A DNA stretch of 64,000 bases, from assembly GCA_050084515.1 (NCBI GenBank), contig CM114271.1:48980001-49044000 (forward strand), read 5' to 3'. The notes under the pieces were generated by a model that did not search any database, had not been told where the DNA came from, and saw only the letters and a program-made list of their open reading frames with translations. This DNA is from Blasia pusilla. Its lineage: Eukaryota > Marchantiophyta > Marchantiopsida > Blasiales. Below, piece by piece: positions 45,757 through 56,214 of this stretch. Positions within the stretch are counted from its first letter, which is position 1, and the number at the start of each line of letters is the position of its first letter. A program made the translations under genes and the position numbers.

Positions 45757-46345
45757 TTGGTGAGTCTCGGAGGTAGAGCTTTTAGTCCGCAGCGCGTCTT
45801 GTTGGATTCAGGAGCGCAACCCCTAATGTTGGGGAAAGCGTCATTCATAGGATTGGGCTTGACGAGAGCCAATGTGGAGCGTTGTCCATTCCGGACACAG
45901 ACATCCTTGGGTGGAATGAGAACCACATAGTATATCACCCGACAGGAGGTCGTGGTGAGGATTCGCCTGGGACATCCTACAGATAAGTCCGTGGTGCGAG
46001 CCAAGGCGATAGTGACTGAAGAGTCCTACGACGTCTTGGTTGGTGGAGCACTATTATACCCAATGGGGTTTTCCTTGGATTACTGGGAGGAGTCAGCGTC
46101 CTACAGACCAAGATGGCAGTCAGGTGATGGGCGCCTTAGTTCATTATCCGTTCGATTCACATGTGCAGTGATCGAGCGACGGCTAGGAGAGATGGCGACC
46201 TTAGCAGCATTTAGCGGTGCCATTACTTGGCCTAGTGATTTGATTGAAGGACATGTCCATGCAGAGGATACTCCCGTTCTTGACATTTCTATGGAGAGGA
46301 GTGTTATGGTAGCCGCATCATTCCGTGGAGGAGAGGTGCCGTGGT
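45757..46345 (+). pseudogene. Inverted protease segment inside element E
   Basis: Plus-strand sequence collinear with D 38690-39250: LLDSGAQPLMLGKA, SYDVLVGGALLYPMGFSLDYWEESASYRPRW and the pre-methyltransferase linker. It lies head to head with the minus-strand methyltransferase at about 45753 and runs into a foldback at 46328. It is E's own protease block turned around, or a piece of a sister copy. Confidence 0.75.
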
Positions 46346-46360
46346 GGGGCACCTCTCCTC
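46328..46360. repeat. 13-bp foldback at inversion breakpoint
   Basis: gaggagaggtgcc (46328-46340), loop gtggtgg, ggcacctctcctc (46348-46360). It joins the inverted protease block to the truncated LTR. Confidence 0.9.
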
Positions 46361-46868
46361 TTTGTAAAGTAAGATCCAATCTCTCTCTACACCATAGCTC
46401 TCAAAGGTGTGCACTCTCTCTCATGTCAAAACAAACCCACTCTCCTAATGAGAGGCTTGGTTTACACTCACAAGGCAAGGGACCATAGCTCCGCCGCCTC
46501 ATGCCAAGAGGTTCAACAACGAGAGAATGAGCTTTCAAGCTCTCTCTCCTTTAGGTATACCCCTCCCCTCTCCCAAGCTCTCTCCATTGTAACCTATTCT
46601 CCCAAGTCACCTCCTTGGCTCTTAACATGATGTAGGAGGTCAAGGGCCACTTACCAAAAATAGAATGGTGATCACATACTCAAAATGGTAATGACCTAAA
46701 ATAGTTAGTTGCTCAATATGGCTCCAAATGAGCCGAAACGAAGGGGAAACCTGCTCTCTCATGTTTCTCGGGGCCTCAAAAGGTCATTCTCAACCTACTG
46801 AGGCTGTCTTCCACTACTCACGAAGGCGCTCTACTAGATCTCACCGATCTATACTAAAAGACGTGACA
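46361..46868 (-). repeat. 5' LTR of element E, truncated
   Basis: Matches 40607-41102. The minus-strand start TGTCACGTC is at 46868; the last ~130 bp of the LTR are missing at the foldback junction. Confidence 0.85.
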
Positions 46869-47029
46869 CATGCCCTATAGATGTGAGTCGAGTTCGTGCA
46901 TTCATGGGATTAGCAAACTTCTATCGACGGTACGCCAAGGGTTTCAGCTCGATTGCGGCGCCGCTGACCTTGCTGACCAAGGTGGATTAGGAGTGGCACT
47001 AGGGGGATGAGAAGGAGAGAGCATTTTAG

Positions 47030-47520
47030 ATGCTCAAGGAAAGATTGACATCCGCGCCCATATTGAGGATACCGATCAGGGGCCATCCTTTCCAGTTGCA
47101 TATCGATTGGAGCATGTTGGAGCTTGGAGTTGTGCTCACCGAGCATGACGATGATGGTAGAGAGTTCGTGGTGGCTTACGCTAGTCACTCAAAAAATGCT
47201 GTAGAGGCAAAGTATAGCTCGTATGAGGGTGAGTGCTTGGCTAAAGTGTGGGTTGTCGCACATTTTAGATGTCATCTATTCGGCAATCCCTTTACCGTCA
47301 TTACTCATCATTAGCCACTTAAGTGGTTGATGGAGTCTGAAAAGCTTACAGGGAAGCTTGCGAGGTGGGCTCTTTTGTTGTAGGAGTATAACTTCTCGGT
47401 GGTGCATAGACTTGGGACGCTCAACCAAGATGTAAATGGTTTGAGCCGTAATCCATGCCCGAGTCAGCGAGATGTGACTGGAGCTCGTTGGCATAGTGAG
47501 AGTGATGAGGAGTTGGTGCC
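47030..47520 (+). pseudogene. RNase H, element F
   Basis: HIDWSMLELGVVLTEHDDDG, YSSYEGECLAKVWVVAHF; TAG replaces CAG in THHQPLKW; then LNQDVNGLSRNPCPSQ. Same order as copies B, C and E. Confidence 0.8.
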
Positions 47521-47829
47521 CAGATGGGATGCGTGAGCCTATTTGGGCTTGTAGGCTATGGAGAGCCAGATTTCTGAGACTTCGATGGCGAGGTCTGATG
47601 GAGAGTCCTTAGATCCAGAGGCCGGTGAGGAGACAACAGGTAGTCCTAGACATTCACGACGATGGAGTGGTCTTGGAGTACCTGCGTACTGGCAGCATCG
47701 CGAGTACAATGGGTGCTAGAGAGCAAGATCGGATCCTACAGCGAGCCAGACGGTTCCAGTGGGAGGGGACACATGTATTGCAAGTATAGGAGGATGGTAG
47801 AGTGCGTGTAGTGCCTCATCCTTTGTAGA

Positions 47830-48910
47830 GAGCACGTTTGGTGCGTCATGCCCATGAGGAGTTGGGTCATTTTGGAGTGAAGCGGACTTACAGTTTGCTC
47901 TAGATTTAGTATTGGTGGCAAGGCATGCAGACTGAAGTTCAGTAGTTTGTTGCCAGGTGCATGGTGTGTGATCAAGTTCGAGCATCATTCAATGCTCCAA
48001 CTCCACAGTTGCATCCACTTCCAATCATGGATTTAGGTTATAGATGGAGTTTGGATTTTGCAAGACCTTTGTCTTTGACAGAGCGCCATAGTCGCTATGT
48101 GTTGGTGATGGTTAAGCAATTCTCGAAGTGGATAGAGTTGGTTGCATTGCTTGACAAAGCAAGTTAGGGAGTAGCGTATGCCTTCCTTGATCGGGTTTTG
48201 AATCATTACGGCGCACTAGATGAGGTGTTGACAGACCAGGATACACAGTTCCATGAGAGTTTCATGCCGTGTATGATCAGACACTGATTCATCATCGCAC
48301 TACTTCGCGAGATCATCTAGAGGCAGATGGACTAGTGGAGCGGGTTGTGCAAATGGTGAAGAGAGGACTACGCAAGTATGGCTTGTAGAGAGGTCACCTA
48401 GGAGATTGGTACCTCCAATTTCCGTGGTTGGCGATGGGATAGAGATTCAGCAAGCAGGCATCCTTAGCGTCTTTCTCACTATACTTGCTTTTGTATGGCC
48501 GAGAGCCAGATTTACCTATGGCCATTCATCGAGATGTTGGTGAGGTGTTGAACCTTGATAACCTTGATGTATGGATGAGAGCATGTTCTCAGAGGGCTGA
48601 GTTGTTTTGGAGAGTAATGCCCATGGCGTTTGAGAACTTGGCGATTGCGCAACATTGGGATACATTGAGGTATGCGACTATTCAGAGGTTTTATTAGGAA
48701 GACTATGTCTACTTGCAGCACACGACATCCATGACCTTGGATGTCACTGTAGGGCGCACCACCTTGAGAGTGCGTGAGGTTTTGCCATCGGGTGTTCTCT
48801 TATTGGAGGGACGCAATGGTATGGTTTGGAAGGACCATGTGCGTAACTATGCGCCATGTCATCTTCCAAACATTGACAATATAGTTGATCCGAGCTTAGC
48901 AATAGTTCCT
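47830..48910 (+). pseudogene. Integrase, element F
   Basis: Zinc domain ending CMVCDQV, core start YRWSLDFARPLSLTER, KQFSKWIELVALLDKAS, DQ-type second Asp, DGLVERVVQMVKRGLRKYG with the catalytic Glu, PFAF-like block and GREPDLPMAI, then GPY/F-like TTLRVREVLPSGVLLLEGRNGMVWK-DHVRN. Several TAG stops. Confidence 0.8.
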
Positions 48911-48922
48911 ACTGGCTTGCGA

Positions 48923-49063
48923 TGTATGTTGTGTGGTTTTGCGCGTGGTGCAGCCACTATACGAGTTTGTGATGGATGTTTGAGAGGATGGTATATGGCA
49001 TGTTTGACGCCACCTCTCACTAGGGTTCCTCAAGGACGATGGATGTGTCCCAAATGTACATAG
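48923..49063 (+). pseudogene. PHD finger at integrase C terminus, element F
   Basis: CMLC, CDGC, GWYMAC (zinc-ligand His now Tyr, a C-to-T change), LTPPLTRVPQGRWMCPKCT then TAG at 49061-49063. The open frame from the GPY/F-like module into the PHD finger is uninterrupted, so both were one protein, and the protein ends right after the finger. Confidence 0.85.
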
Positions 49064-49368
49064 CATAGGTAGTTCTTCATTCTAACTTGTGTCTGTGATA
49101 TGGATGACAAGAAGGCAACTAACAATGGGGCCACATGAGCACCCGACCTTCTTGCTCTTAACGTCCGAGAGATGTATGTCATGGTAGGTAGAGATAGATG
49201 GCTATCTGGAGTTAGAGGGATCTAACCACCAACTAGGGGGTGATTAAAGATATTTTAGTACTTCTTGTCTCGTTGTTTGGATGCCATAAGTTAGCACGGG
49301 ATCGTGCGTGTTTGTGTGTATGTTTGATGACAACGATGTATGTTGTGTAGCGATGTGTATGCGTACGA

Positions 49369-50014
49369 CACCTCTCATATCTTTTAGAATAGATCGGTGA
49401 GATCTAGTAGAGCGCCTTCTCGAGTAGTGGAGGACAAGCTTAGGGGGTCGAGGATGACTTGTTGAGGCCCCGGGAAACCTGAGAGAGCAGGTTTCCCTTT
49501 TGTTTCGGCTCATTTGGAGTCATATTGAGGAACTTACTATTTTAGGTAAGTGTCATTTTGAGTATATGGTCAACTTTGTATTTTTGGTAAGTGTCCCTTG
49601 ACCTCCTACATCAGGTCAAGAGCCAAGGAGGTGACTTGGGAGCATATGTTACCATGGAGAGAGCTTGGGAGAGGAGAGGGGTATACCTCAAGGAGAGAGA
49701 GCTTGAGAGCTCATCCTCTCTTTGTTGAACCACTTGGCACGAGGCGGCGGAGCTATGGTCCCTTGCCTTGTGAGTGTAACCCAAGCCTCTCATTACGAGA
49801 GTGGGTTTGGTTTGACATTGAGAGAGACATGTGAGAGTGCACACATGTGAGAACTATGGTGTTGTGAGAGAGATTGGATATTCTTTTATTGGAGATATGT
49901 TGGTACTTCTTGTCTCGTTGTTTGGATGCCATAAGTTAGCATGAGATCGTGCGTGTTTGTGTTTGTGTTCGGTGATAGCGATGTATGTTGTGTAGCGATG
50001 TGTATGCGCACTAT
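49369..50014 (+). repeat. 3' LTR of element D/F
   Basis: Homologous to E's LTR in the opposite orientation. Its start is eroded (cacctctcatatcttttag for TGTCACGTCTTTTAG) and it ends in GTGTATGCGCACTATA. The last ~120 bp also occur just upstream at 49250-49368. Confidence 0.8.
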
Positions 50015-50523
50015 AACCTGGACATTGCGAAGAACCTGCATATGTGCATCATGTTTTAGGCAACTTTCCAACTATGATAATGCAAAATTGAAAACAGAGG
50101 AGACACCCAATTTCAGGGTCCATGAAAGAACACAAACATATATGATAGGTCCACATAACATGTGCTGTGTACTTTGTGCCAGGTGCCTTGTCAATCATAG
50201 ATATTCACATTGTGCTCATACAAAGTACAGAGCATAGGTTAAAGGACAAAGTCATATGGAGAGTTCTTTCGTGGACCCTATACCCTTAACTCTCCATATA
50301 AACTCTATGGAGATTTCCTACATAGGTTTTGTTTAAATTTTTTGAACAGAGAATATAAACAAACCAGTCTTAGTGGTGGAGCCTACGAAACGTAGAGCCT
50401 TGCCCCTAGAAAGTGAAAGACACCATTATGAAGGTCAAATCATACTACGGAATGCCAACAACAACCGAAAGCTCTAAAACATGGAAGAAGGGGATCCAAC
50501 AATGGAAATTATAGAAGTATAAC

Positions 50524-50733
50524 CTTCAGAGCTGCTCCACAAGCAACTAAGCGTACTCCATTGTCTCTACAGTACTGCAAGATCTGTAGGTAGTTTTTCC
50601 AACGATCATCTGATAAATTTGAGGCAAAAGCTTTCAACTCTTCATCACTTAACCCAAGACAACAAGATAGAACCAAAGCCCAATCACTTTGGCACTTGAG
50701 TAGAAATTGGATGGCAAGTACAAGTTTCCATCA
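50524..50733 (-). pseudogene. Isolated protein-coding exon fragment
   Basis: The minus strand reads CQSDWALVLSCCLGLSDEE, LKAFASNLSDDRWKNYLQ, ILQYCRDNGVRLVACGAALK, followed by a donor-like gttata at 50523. The YCRDNGVRLVACG ending is reminiscent of plant DUF399 (ChaN-like) proteins, but I am not sure. No partner exons are evident nearby. Likely a captured or decayed exon. Confidence 0.35.
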
Positions 50734-52626
50734 TAGATAACAATCAGATTTCAACTTTTATAGCAAGAATGCGGCAAGGTTTTTATGGTCTATAGTCAGT
50801 GCTTACACACTTGTTGATCATCCAAGTGGTCAACCAGAGGAGGTCAGTAACGATCAGTAATTGGTTTATGCCAGTCCAAGTCAATCAAGGCAATCAGCTT
50901 ACAACTTATTCTACTTCAACTTTCACACATTCATCATCAAATAATGCTTCACTTTGCAAAAAAATCTGATTAACAAAAAAACATTGTAATAACGCTCTTC
51001 CTATTTTTGTGAAGGAAAAATAGGAAGAGCTTACTTTTTTTGTTCATGTTAGCATCCAATTGCATCTGTAGGACACTTGGAAAGGCTTGAAAGGCGAATG
51101 ATAAACCCCGAGCTTGTTCTAAACACTTATCCCTCAAGATCTAAACAATGTCTAGCTCTAGTAGTTGCCAATCCCTTCCCAAAACTAAGCACCATCTCAG
51201 CTACACACAAACCAAGCAATCAAAATACAAAGACAAGAACCTACACCCAATCCTAAGACCTTCCACTTGATTACAATTCTAGATATCGTATGACTAATTA
51301 AAATTTCCCTATACAAGATAAGTAATTTGATGTCCTACATGCTCTCATGAGAACACGCCACTTCTTATGGAGAACTATGATTCAATTTTTTGCATTTAGT
51401 TGCATGGCAGCCACTTCTTCGCTCTAGAAAACTCGTCTCCTAAGGCTACAACATTAAACCGAGGCGCTAGTAAGCAACTAACTTTGAAGCAAACACTTAA
51501 AGACTCTCGACGGGGGCCTACTAATGGAAATCCGGAACCACCACTTGCTAACAAGGATATTCCAAAATGAATATAACGCTAGGTGATGATTGTAAGGAAA
51601 AGAGGCTCTCAACGGCAAAACATAGTTCTACGCCATCAACATTATTGTTCCAATTACAGTCAATCAAATCGAGAGAGAAAAAGAAGGCATCACCAAACTT
51701 TTGGTTGCTGCACCCTTCAAGCCTTTTAGAGCTACCAGAGCAACTCCCTAACATAGAAGGATGACATATCTAGCGATTCCCATTGTCAATTGGTTGAGGC
51801 TAGAGAAATCCAGATTTTGTGCAGAAGCTAGTGCTCATGGCGTTGAAGTCCTACTCCCTAAGGTTGTCATGTTATGGCTCTCTAGCTAGTTGTAAGAGTG
51901 TGCGCTATAGCTACTATTTCCTATTTGCTAGCACCTATAAATGTGCAAAATTTCTCGAAGCAAAGATTTAGCATTGCCCATCAAAAGGCCATGGAAAACC
52001 AATCCGCTCAAGGTTGTTAAGCCCAAACAGAACCACAAATCATTGCGACCGAAGAATGTGGAGAGGAGGGGAATAAATTTTCGGGTTCCAAGAAAACATC
52101 AGAGCATGACCGAAGGAGAAATTGGATAGCCAAGAACCTGAGAGTGATGCCAGTGTGGTGTTATGAGAGAGAGGTGGGTCACAATGATGTGTGTGGGGGA
52201 TGGGGGACTAACTCCGAAGCTAGGAGCTTTCTTCAATGAGGAAACCGAGCTTTGGAGGGCCAAACTTGTAACAATTGCTATGATAGAAAGGATAGGTTGA
52301 AATCAATATTGATTGATGCTTCCTTGGGTCTTTCATGTTCTATTTTCTACGTTCTTGATCGATTGCTCTACTCTTGTTCAACAACAAGAGGGACTTTTCA
52401 GACTAAATAAGCCTTCAAATCAAAGCTTCCTCTCTTGATCAAACCATGACAAACATGCAAATCACTCTACACACATTCCACAAGACATTCAATAGCTCAA
52501 AAAATGCTCCTTGAGTGAAGAACTTCCCGTGCCAAAAACAATTCCAAGAACATTTCTCTAGTCATGGCAAAAGAAACAAATCTTAGATTTGGTATTTGGT
52601 TAAAGACCATACTTTTCTACAAGAGT
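50734..52626. other. Decayed intergenic DNA
   Basis: No protein-like frame is recognised. It contains a perfect foldback (51 kb). Probably old transposon-derived sequence. Confidence 0.4.
50994..51030. repeat. Perfect 15-bp foldback, 7-nt loop
   Basis: gctcttcctattttt (50994-51008), loop gtgaagg, and the exact reverse complement at 51016-51030. Confidence 0.9.
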
Positions 52627-52821
52627 TTAATCCAACTTGATGAGCTCATAGGTTTGTTGTAGCATGTTCTCAAAATATTCTATTGCCACAATAGATGAAT
52701 ATAAGTCAAGTTTTGCAAATTTTCGAGTAAAAAGACCACTGCCACAACTCACATCTACCAAAGCGCCCCCAAAACTAGGCTTCAAGAAATCTTCGGCCAT
52801 TTTTTCCTGCACATTTTCCAA
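52627..52821 (-). pseudogene. Exon fragment of a plant SAM-dependent methyltransferase
   Basis: The minus strand reads EKMAEDFLKPSFGGALVDVS, then CGSGLFTRKFAK, SSIVAIEYFENML, and stops. The VDVSCGSG block is motif I of a class I methyltransferase, and the context (CGSGLFxRKFA, then ENMLxQ) is that of plastid plant methyltransferases of the At1g78140/At2g41040 type. Only the SAM-binding exon is present, with a stop right after it. Unrelated to the DNA methyltransferase of the gypsy elements. A gene fragment, perhaps carried by a transposon. Confidence 0.6.
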
Positions 52822-53045
52822 CTCTTGAAGTACATTTCAATGCCTGATGGCAACCGTAATATCATGAAAAACGTGTCTTTCTTCTACACATGTTTAAATT
52901 GCAATTGTGAAATCAGGATTAGAATTTACTTCTACTTTGAAAAGTCACCATGTTTATATTTATAGGCCTAGGTAAGGATCTATTTTTAGGGTTATGAGTT
53001 ATCTAATCCTTACGTCTTCCCAGTACCCTTCTTTAGTCTCAAGAC

Positions 53046-54013
53046 TAAAGTAGGAAAGAGAAGAAGAGCGCTCAGGTGAGCCTTTTGCTCTTATCGTGTA
53101 GTAAAAAGACCACTGCCCTAGTCTTAGCTTGGCTAAGACCTCTAGGGTTCAAGCAAGCTAGGAGCTACCCCAAGGTTGCACACGAACATGTCCGTGCGGA
53201 CCCGCGTACCCGCGGTCCGCACTCGAGCCCGTAGCCTGGCCTAGGGTGGGCTCGGGTGTGGTGCGGGCTCAACGCCCACCTTGTGAGCCCTTGAGCCTGC
53301 GCCTGCCCACTCCAAGCCCGCATCTGCCTGCTTGGAACTTGCACCGGCCGTCCAGAGCCCGTGCCTACCCACCTAGAGCCCACACCTACCACCCTGAGCT
53401 CGCACCTGGAGGCCGCACCTGCCCGTTCGAGCCCGCACGTGCCCGCATGAAGCCCGGACCTGCCCGTTCAGAGCCCGCGCCCAATTAGCCCTCAACCCGC
53501 ACTTGCCGGCCCCAAGCTTGCACCTACCCAGCTAGAGCCCGCACCTGCCCTCCCTAGCTCATGCGCAATCAACCCTGAGCCCGCGCGTGCCCTCCTAAGC
53601 CCGCGCACAATCATTCCTAAGCCCGCGCTTGCCCGTCCCAAGCCTGCACCTGCCCGCCACGAGTCTGACCCACACGTGCTCACTTGGAACCCGCACTTGG
53701 CTTCCCGGAGCCCGCACATGCCCACCCTAGCATGCACCTACCTTCCTCGAGCCCGCACCTTCCCCGCCGTGAGCTCGCCCTTTGGGCCATGCAATGGGTG
53801 CGGGCTCTATCAACCCAAGTCTAGATGGCGGGCTCCAAGGCAGGCTCGGATGCGGACTAGGGTGCGGGCCGGGCATGTCCGAGGACTTGTCTGGACTTGT
53901 CTGACCGGACATGTTTGTCCCATGGATGGACTTGTCCATTTCCGTGCAACCTTGAGCTACCCTATAAGAGCAAAAGGTTCACTAGAGCGCTCTTCTTATC
54001 TTTCCTACTTTCC
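53046..54013. mobile_element. Inverted-repeat element with ~46-bp arms
   Basis: 53049-53094 (taggaaagagaagaagagcg and onward to ttttgctcttat) is matched in reverse complement by 53963-54009, with few differences. Between the arms lies ~75 bp of its own sequence plus the hAT-like insert. No target duplication was found at the outer ends. Confidence 0.6.
53171..53954. mobile_element. Non-autonomous hAT-like element, 784 bp
   Basis: Perfect 11-bp terminal inverted repeats CAAGGTTGCAC (53171-53181) and GTGCAACCTTG (53944-53954), flanked by an identical 8-bp duplication agctaccc (53163-53170 and 53955-53962). An 8-bp target duplication and CAAGG-type ends are typical of the hAT superfamily. There is no transposase. 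The inside is a GC-rich array of degenerate ~15-30-bp units related to gagcccgcacctgcccg, in sharp contrast to the AT-rich flanks. Confidence 0.85.
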
Positions 54014-56200
54014 CCAACCCCTCGACCGATAAACTTCTTAGATAACTACCTCTCAGCCTAGGTGGCTGATTATGACCTATTATGAATGAAGGAGTTGACA
54101 TTTTGGAGGATCTACTACTGGAGGAGATACCGTGCTGCCTAAAGAGGCATCAAAAATCTATAGAGTCTCTGCTTCCACCTAGGAAGCCAAAGATCCCAAA
54201 GTTTTGCAGCCACCCTTGTTCATACACGAAAGACACAAGAGGACTCCTACACTGCCCATAGTTGAAGTGCCAAATTTATGTGACAGCTTCACCTTCATAC
54301 ATAGTTTAATCATTCCACAAGGCTTCTTGCAAAGAAGAATCTGAAAATCCGACCAAACCTCAACTGTAGGCAAAAACAACAATTTTGTGAAAATATGCTT
54401 GAGTGAATATTATAGTAGGCTTCTACTGTCCATTCCTCTTTTTAGACTTCTTAAAAAACCAACCCAACTTCTGAAAAAGCCTAGAAAGGAAACCCATGAA
54501 GTACTTACCATTCAAAAATTACAACTAAAATTGCTTCTAGAGTACCATACCAGTAAGAATTTTATATAGAGTATAAGTGTATCTGAACAATTCCATACTC
54601 ACTATTAAGACTTCTTCATAAACTTTTGAGCTGGCCATGAGAGTAAGGTCTAGAGTCTCTGCTGAAGTAGGACTTCTTACAACTCACACATTCAAACCCA
54701 GACCTTCTGATTGCTTGTCTGTAGCACATAAGCAAAGGGATAGCTGGTCATGCATCATCTGCTAATGCTCCTATCAGAAATTGATAGTCCTCTTAATATG
54801 AACAGGATAAAGGCTGGGGAGCCACAAATTCCAACCATCCTTCTAGTAGAAAATAGTTGTGTGAATCGAATTTGTAGACTGTAATTCGTGCAGTGATCTA
54901 ATCAACCGTCAACACCTCTAAAACGAAGCATAATATTCATATGAACAAACTAGTAATTATAGAAGTAAAGGAAATAACAGTAGTCGGATCAGAATCGAGG
55001 TCCAAATAAAAATGAGCGAGAATTTTTCAGACTTATTGGGAGTGGCCCACGGTCCCTTTCCTAAGAAGCGGTTGATAGCATAAAGGATAGGCTGGTAGCT
55101 CCAAATCAGCTTTCTTCTCTTCCTCAATATATTTCTCGCTACCATAGCATAGGATGTTCAGTGTTAGATACGATGAGATAGGCTACATGAGGTCACCTTC
55201 GACACCTATCTAGAGCCCAAAGTAGGAAAGGACAATTCTGCAACTCAATACTTGACAACTAGTCAAGTACTTCAATTAGCATCTTCGGATTAGATCTCTC
55301 ACCAACTTAGCAATGGCAATCCTCTATCTTAACATTGACAAGATGTCATAATTTGTTAAGCTTACCCTCATATTGGATATAGGTGAACTAATATTGTTTC
55401 ACTATGATTATCCATACAGATAATTAAGAAGGCTGTGATGTCACGTACGCAACTCACTCTTCAGCCATAATACCAATTGCTCTAATCTCATCCCTTATAC
55501 TCATGTTGAACTACACTATTTTGAATATTTTCGAGATAAAGAAAGAAAGAATATTGTTACAATGTTGCAACAAGTAATTCCCCTAATGTATTTGCAAATA
55601 GTGATGTTCTTGAACATAAACCTCATTATCTCTAGATCTCAACATAAGAAGTAGTAGAGCCAGATGATAACCCATGATCACAAATCCCTCACTATAGGTA
55701 AAGGATACATTTCATCAAATGCTCTCCAAAAGCAAGAACTAAAAAGGCTTTCAGATGTTTTAAAGAAAGTGCAATCTACGCTATTGTTGATAGATTGAGT
55801 GAACACAACAACCTCCCATGCTACAATAGCAAGAGACTGTCATATATACCACCTCTCAAACATAGATGTCTTCTGACTTTTTCCAGAGATGCAGAATTCC
55901 CAAAAGTGACATGTCTGCCAACTCAAGCTCCTTGATTTCTCATGTAATGAAGGATATTAATATCATGTTACTGTACGACAAATCTCCTCATATGGTTTTG
56001 AGTAGTGGAAAATGGCTTTGTCTCTACTACAACATCATACCATAATCCATTCGTAGAGAGGATCTTGACATAGTGAAATATGCTTCCAACTCCCATTTAT
56101 TCTACCCTACTCTTCCCTCTTCCTCCTCCTCCTTCCCCAACCTGCAGACTCCCTCATCGTCGTCCATAACCACCTCATGCACCTCCTACCTCCTCTCCTT
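54014..56200. other. AT-rich intergenic DNA
   Basis: No gene or recognisable transposon domain is seen. Confidence 0.4.
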
Positions 56201-56214
56201 ATAACCCTTCTTCT

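Larger units (their letters stand above)
40474..46868 (-). mobile_element. Ty3/gypsy-MTase element E, nested in D/F
   Basis: Read on the minus strand: 5' LTR (46868-46361, inner end lost), an inverted protease block (45757-46345 on the plus strand), methyltransferase (45752-44590), RT, RNase H, integrase, PHD finger (41557-41424), polypurine tract, terminal repeat and 3' LTR (41102-40474). LTR ends are TG...CA. A 4-bp target duplication flanks it. Gag, primer site and part of the 5' LTR are lost. Being inserted in D/F, it is younger than D/F. Confidence 0.9.
46869..50014 (+). mobile_element. Ty3/gypsy-MTase element F (3' half of D/F)
   Basis: Continues element D after the E insertion: RT connection, RNase H (47030-47460), integrase (47830-48900), PHD finger, polypurine tract (49232-49241), repeated LTR end and 3' LTR (about 49369-50014). 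Confidence 0.85.

Noticed and set aside
53240-53830. Repeat array as a possible CRISPR
   Set aside because: Units are degenerate, contiguous and of variable length, with no unique spacers and no cas genes; the window is a plant nuclear genome.
53165-54032. Several overlapping 60-120-codon open frames in the GC-rich stretch at 53.2-54.0 kb
   Set aside because: They exist on both strands because the GC-rich repeat array lacks stop codons; composition is repetitive and there is no domain. The region is the inside of a hAT-like element.
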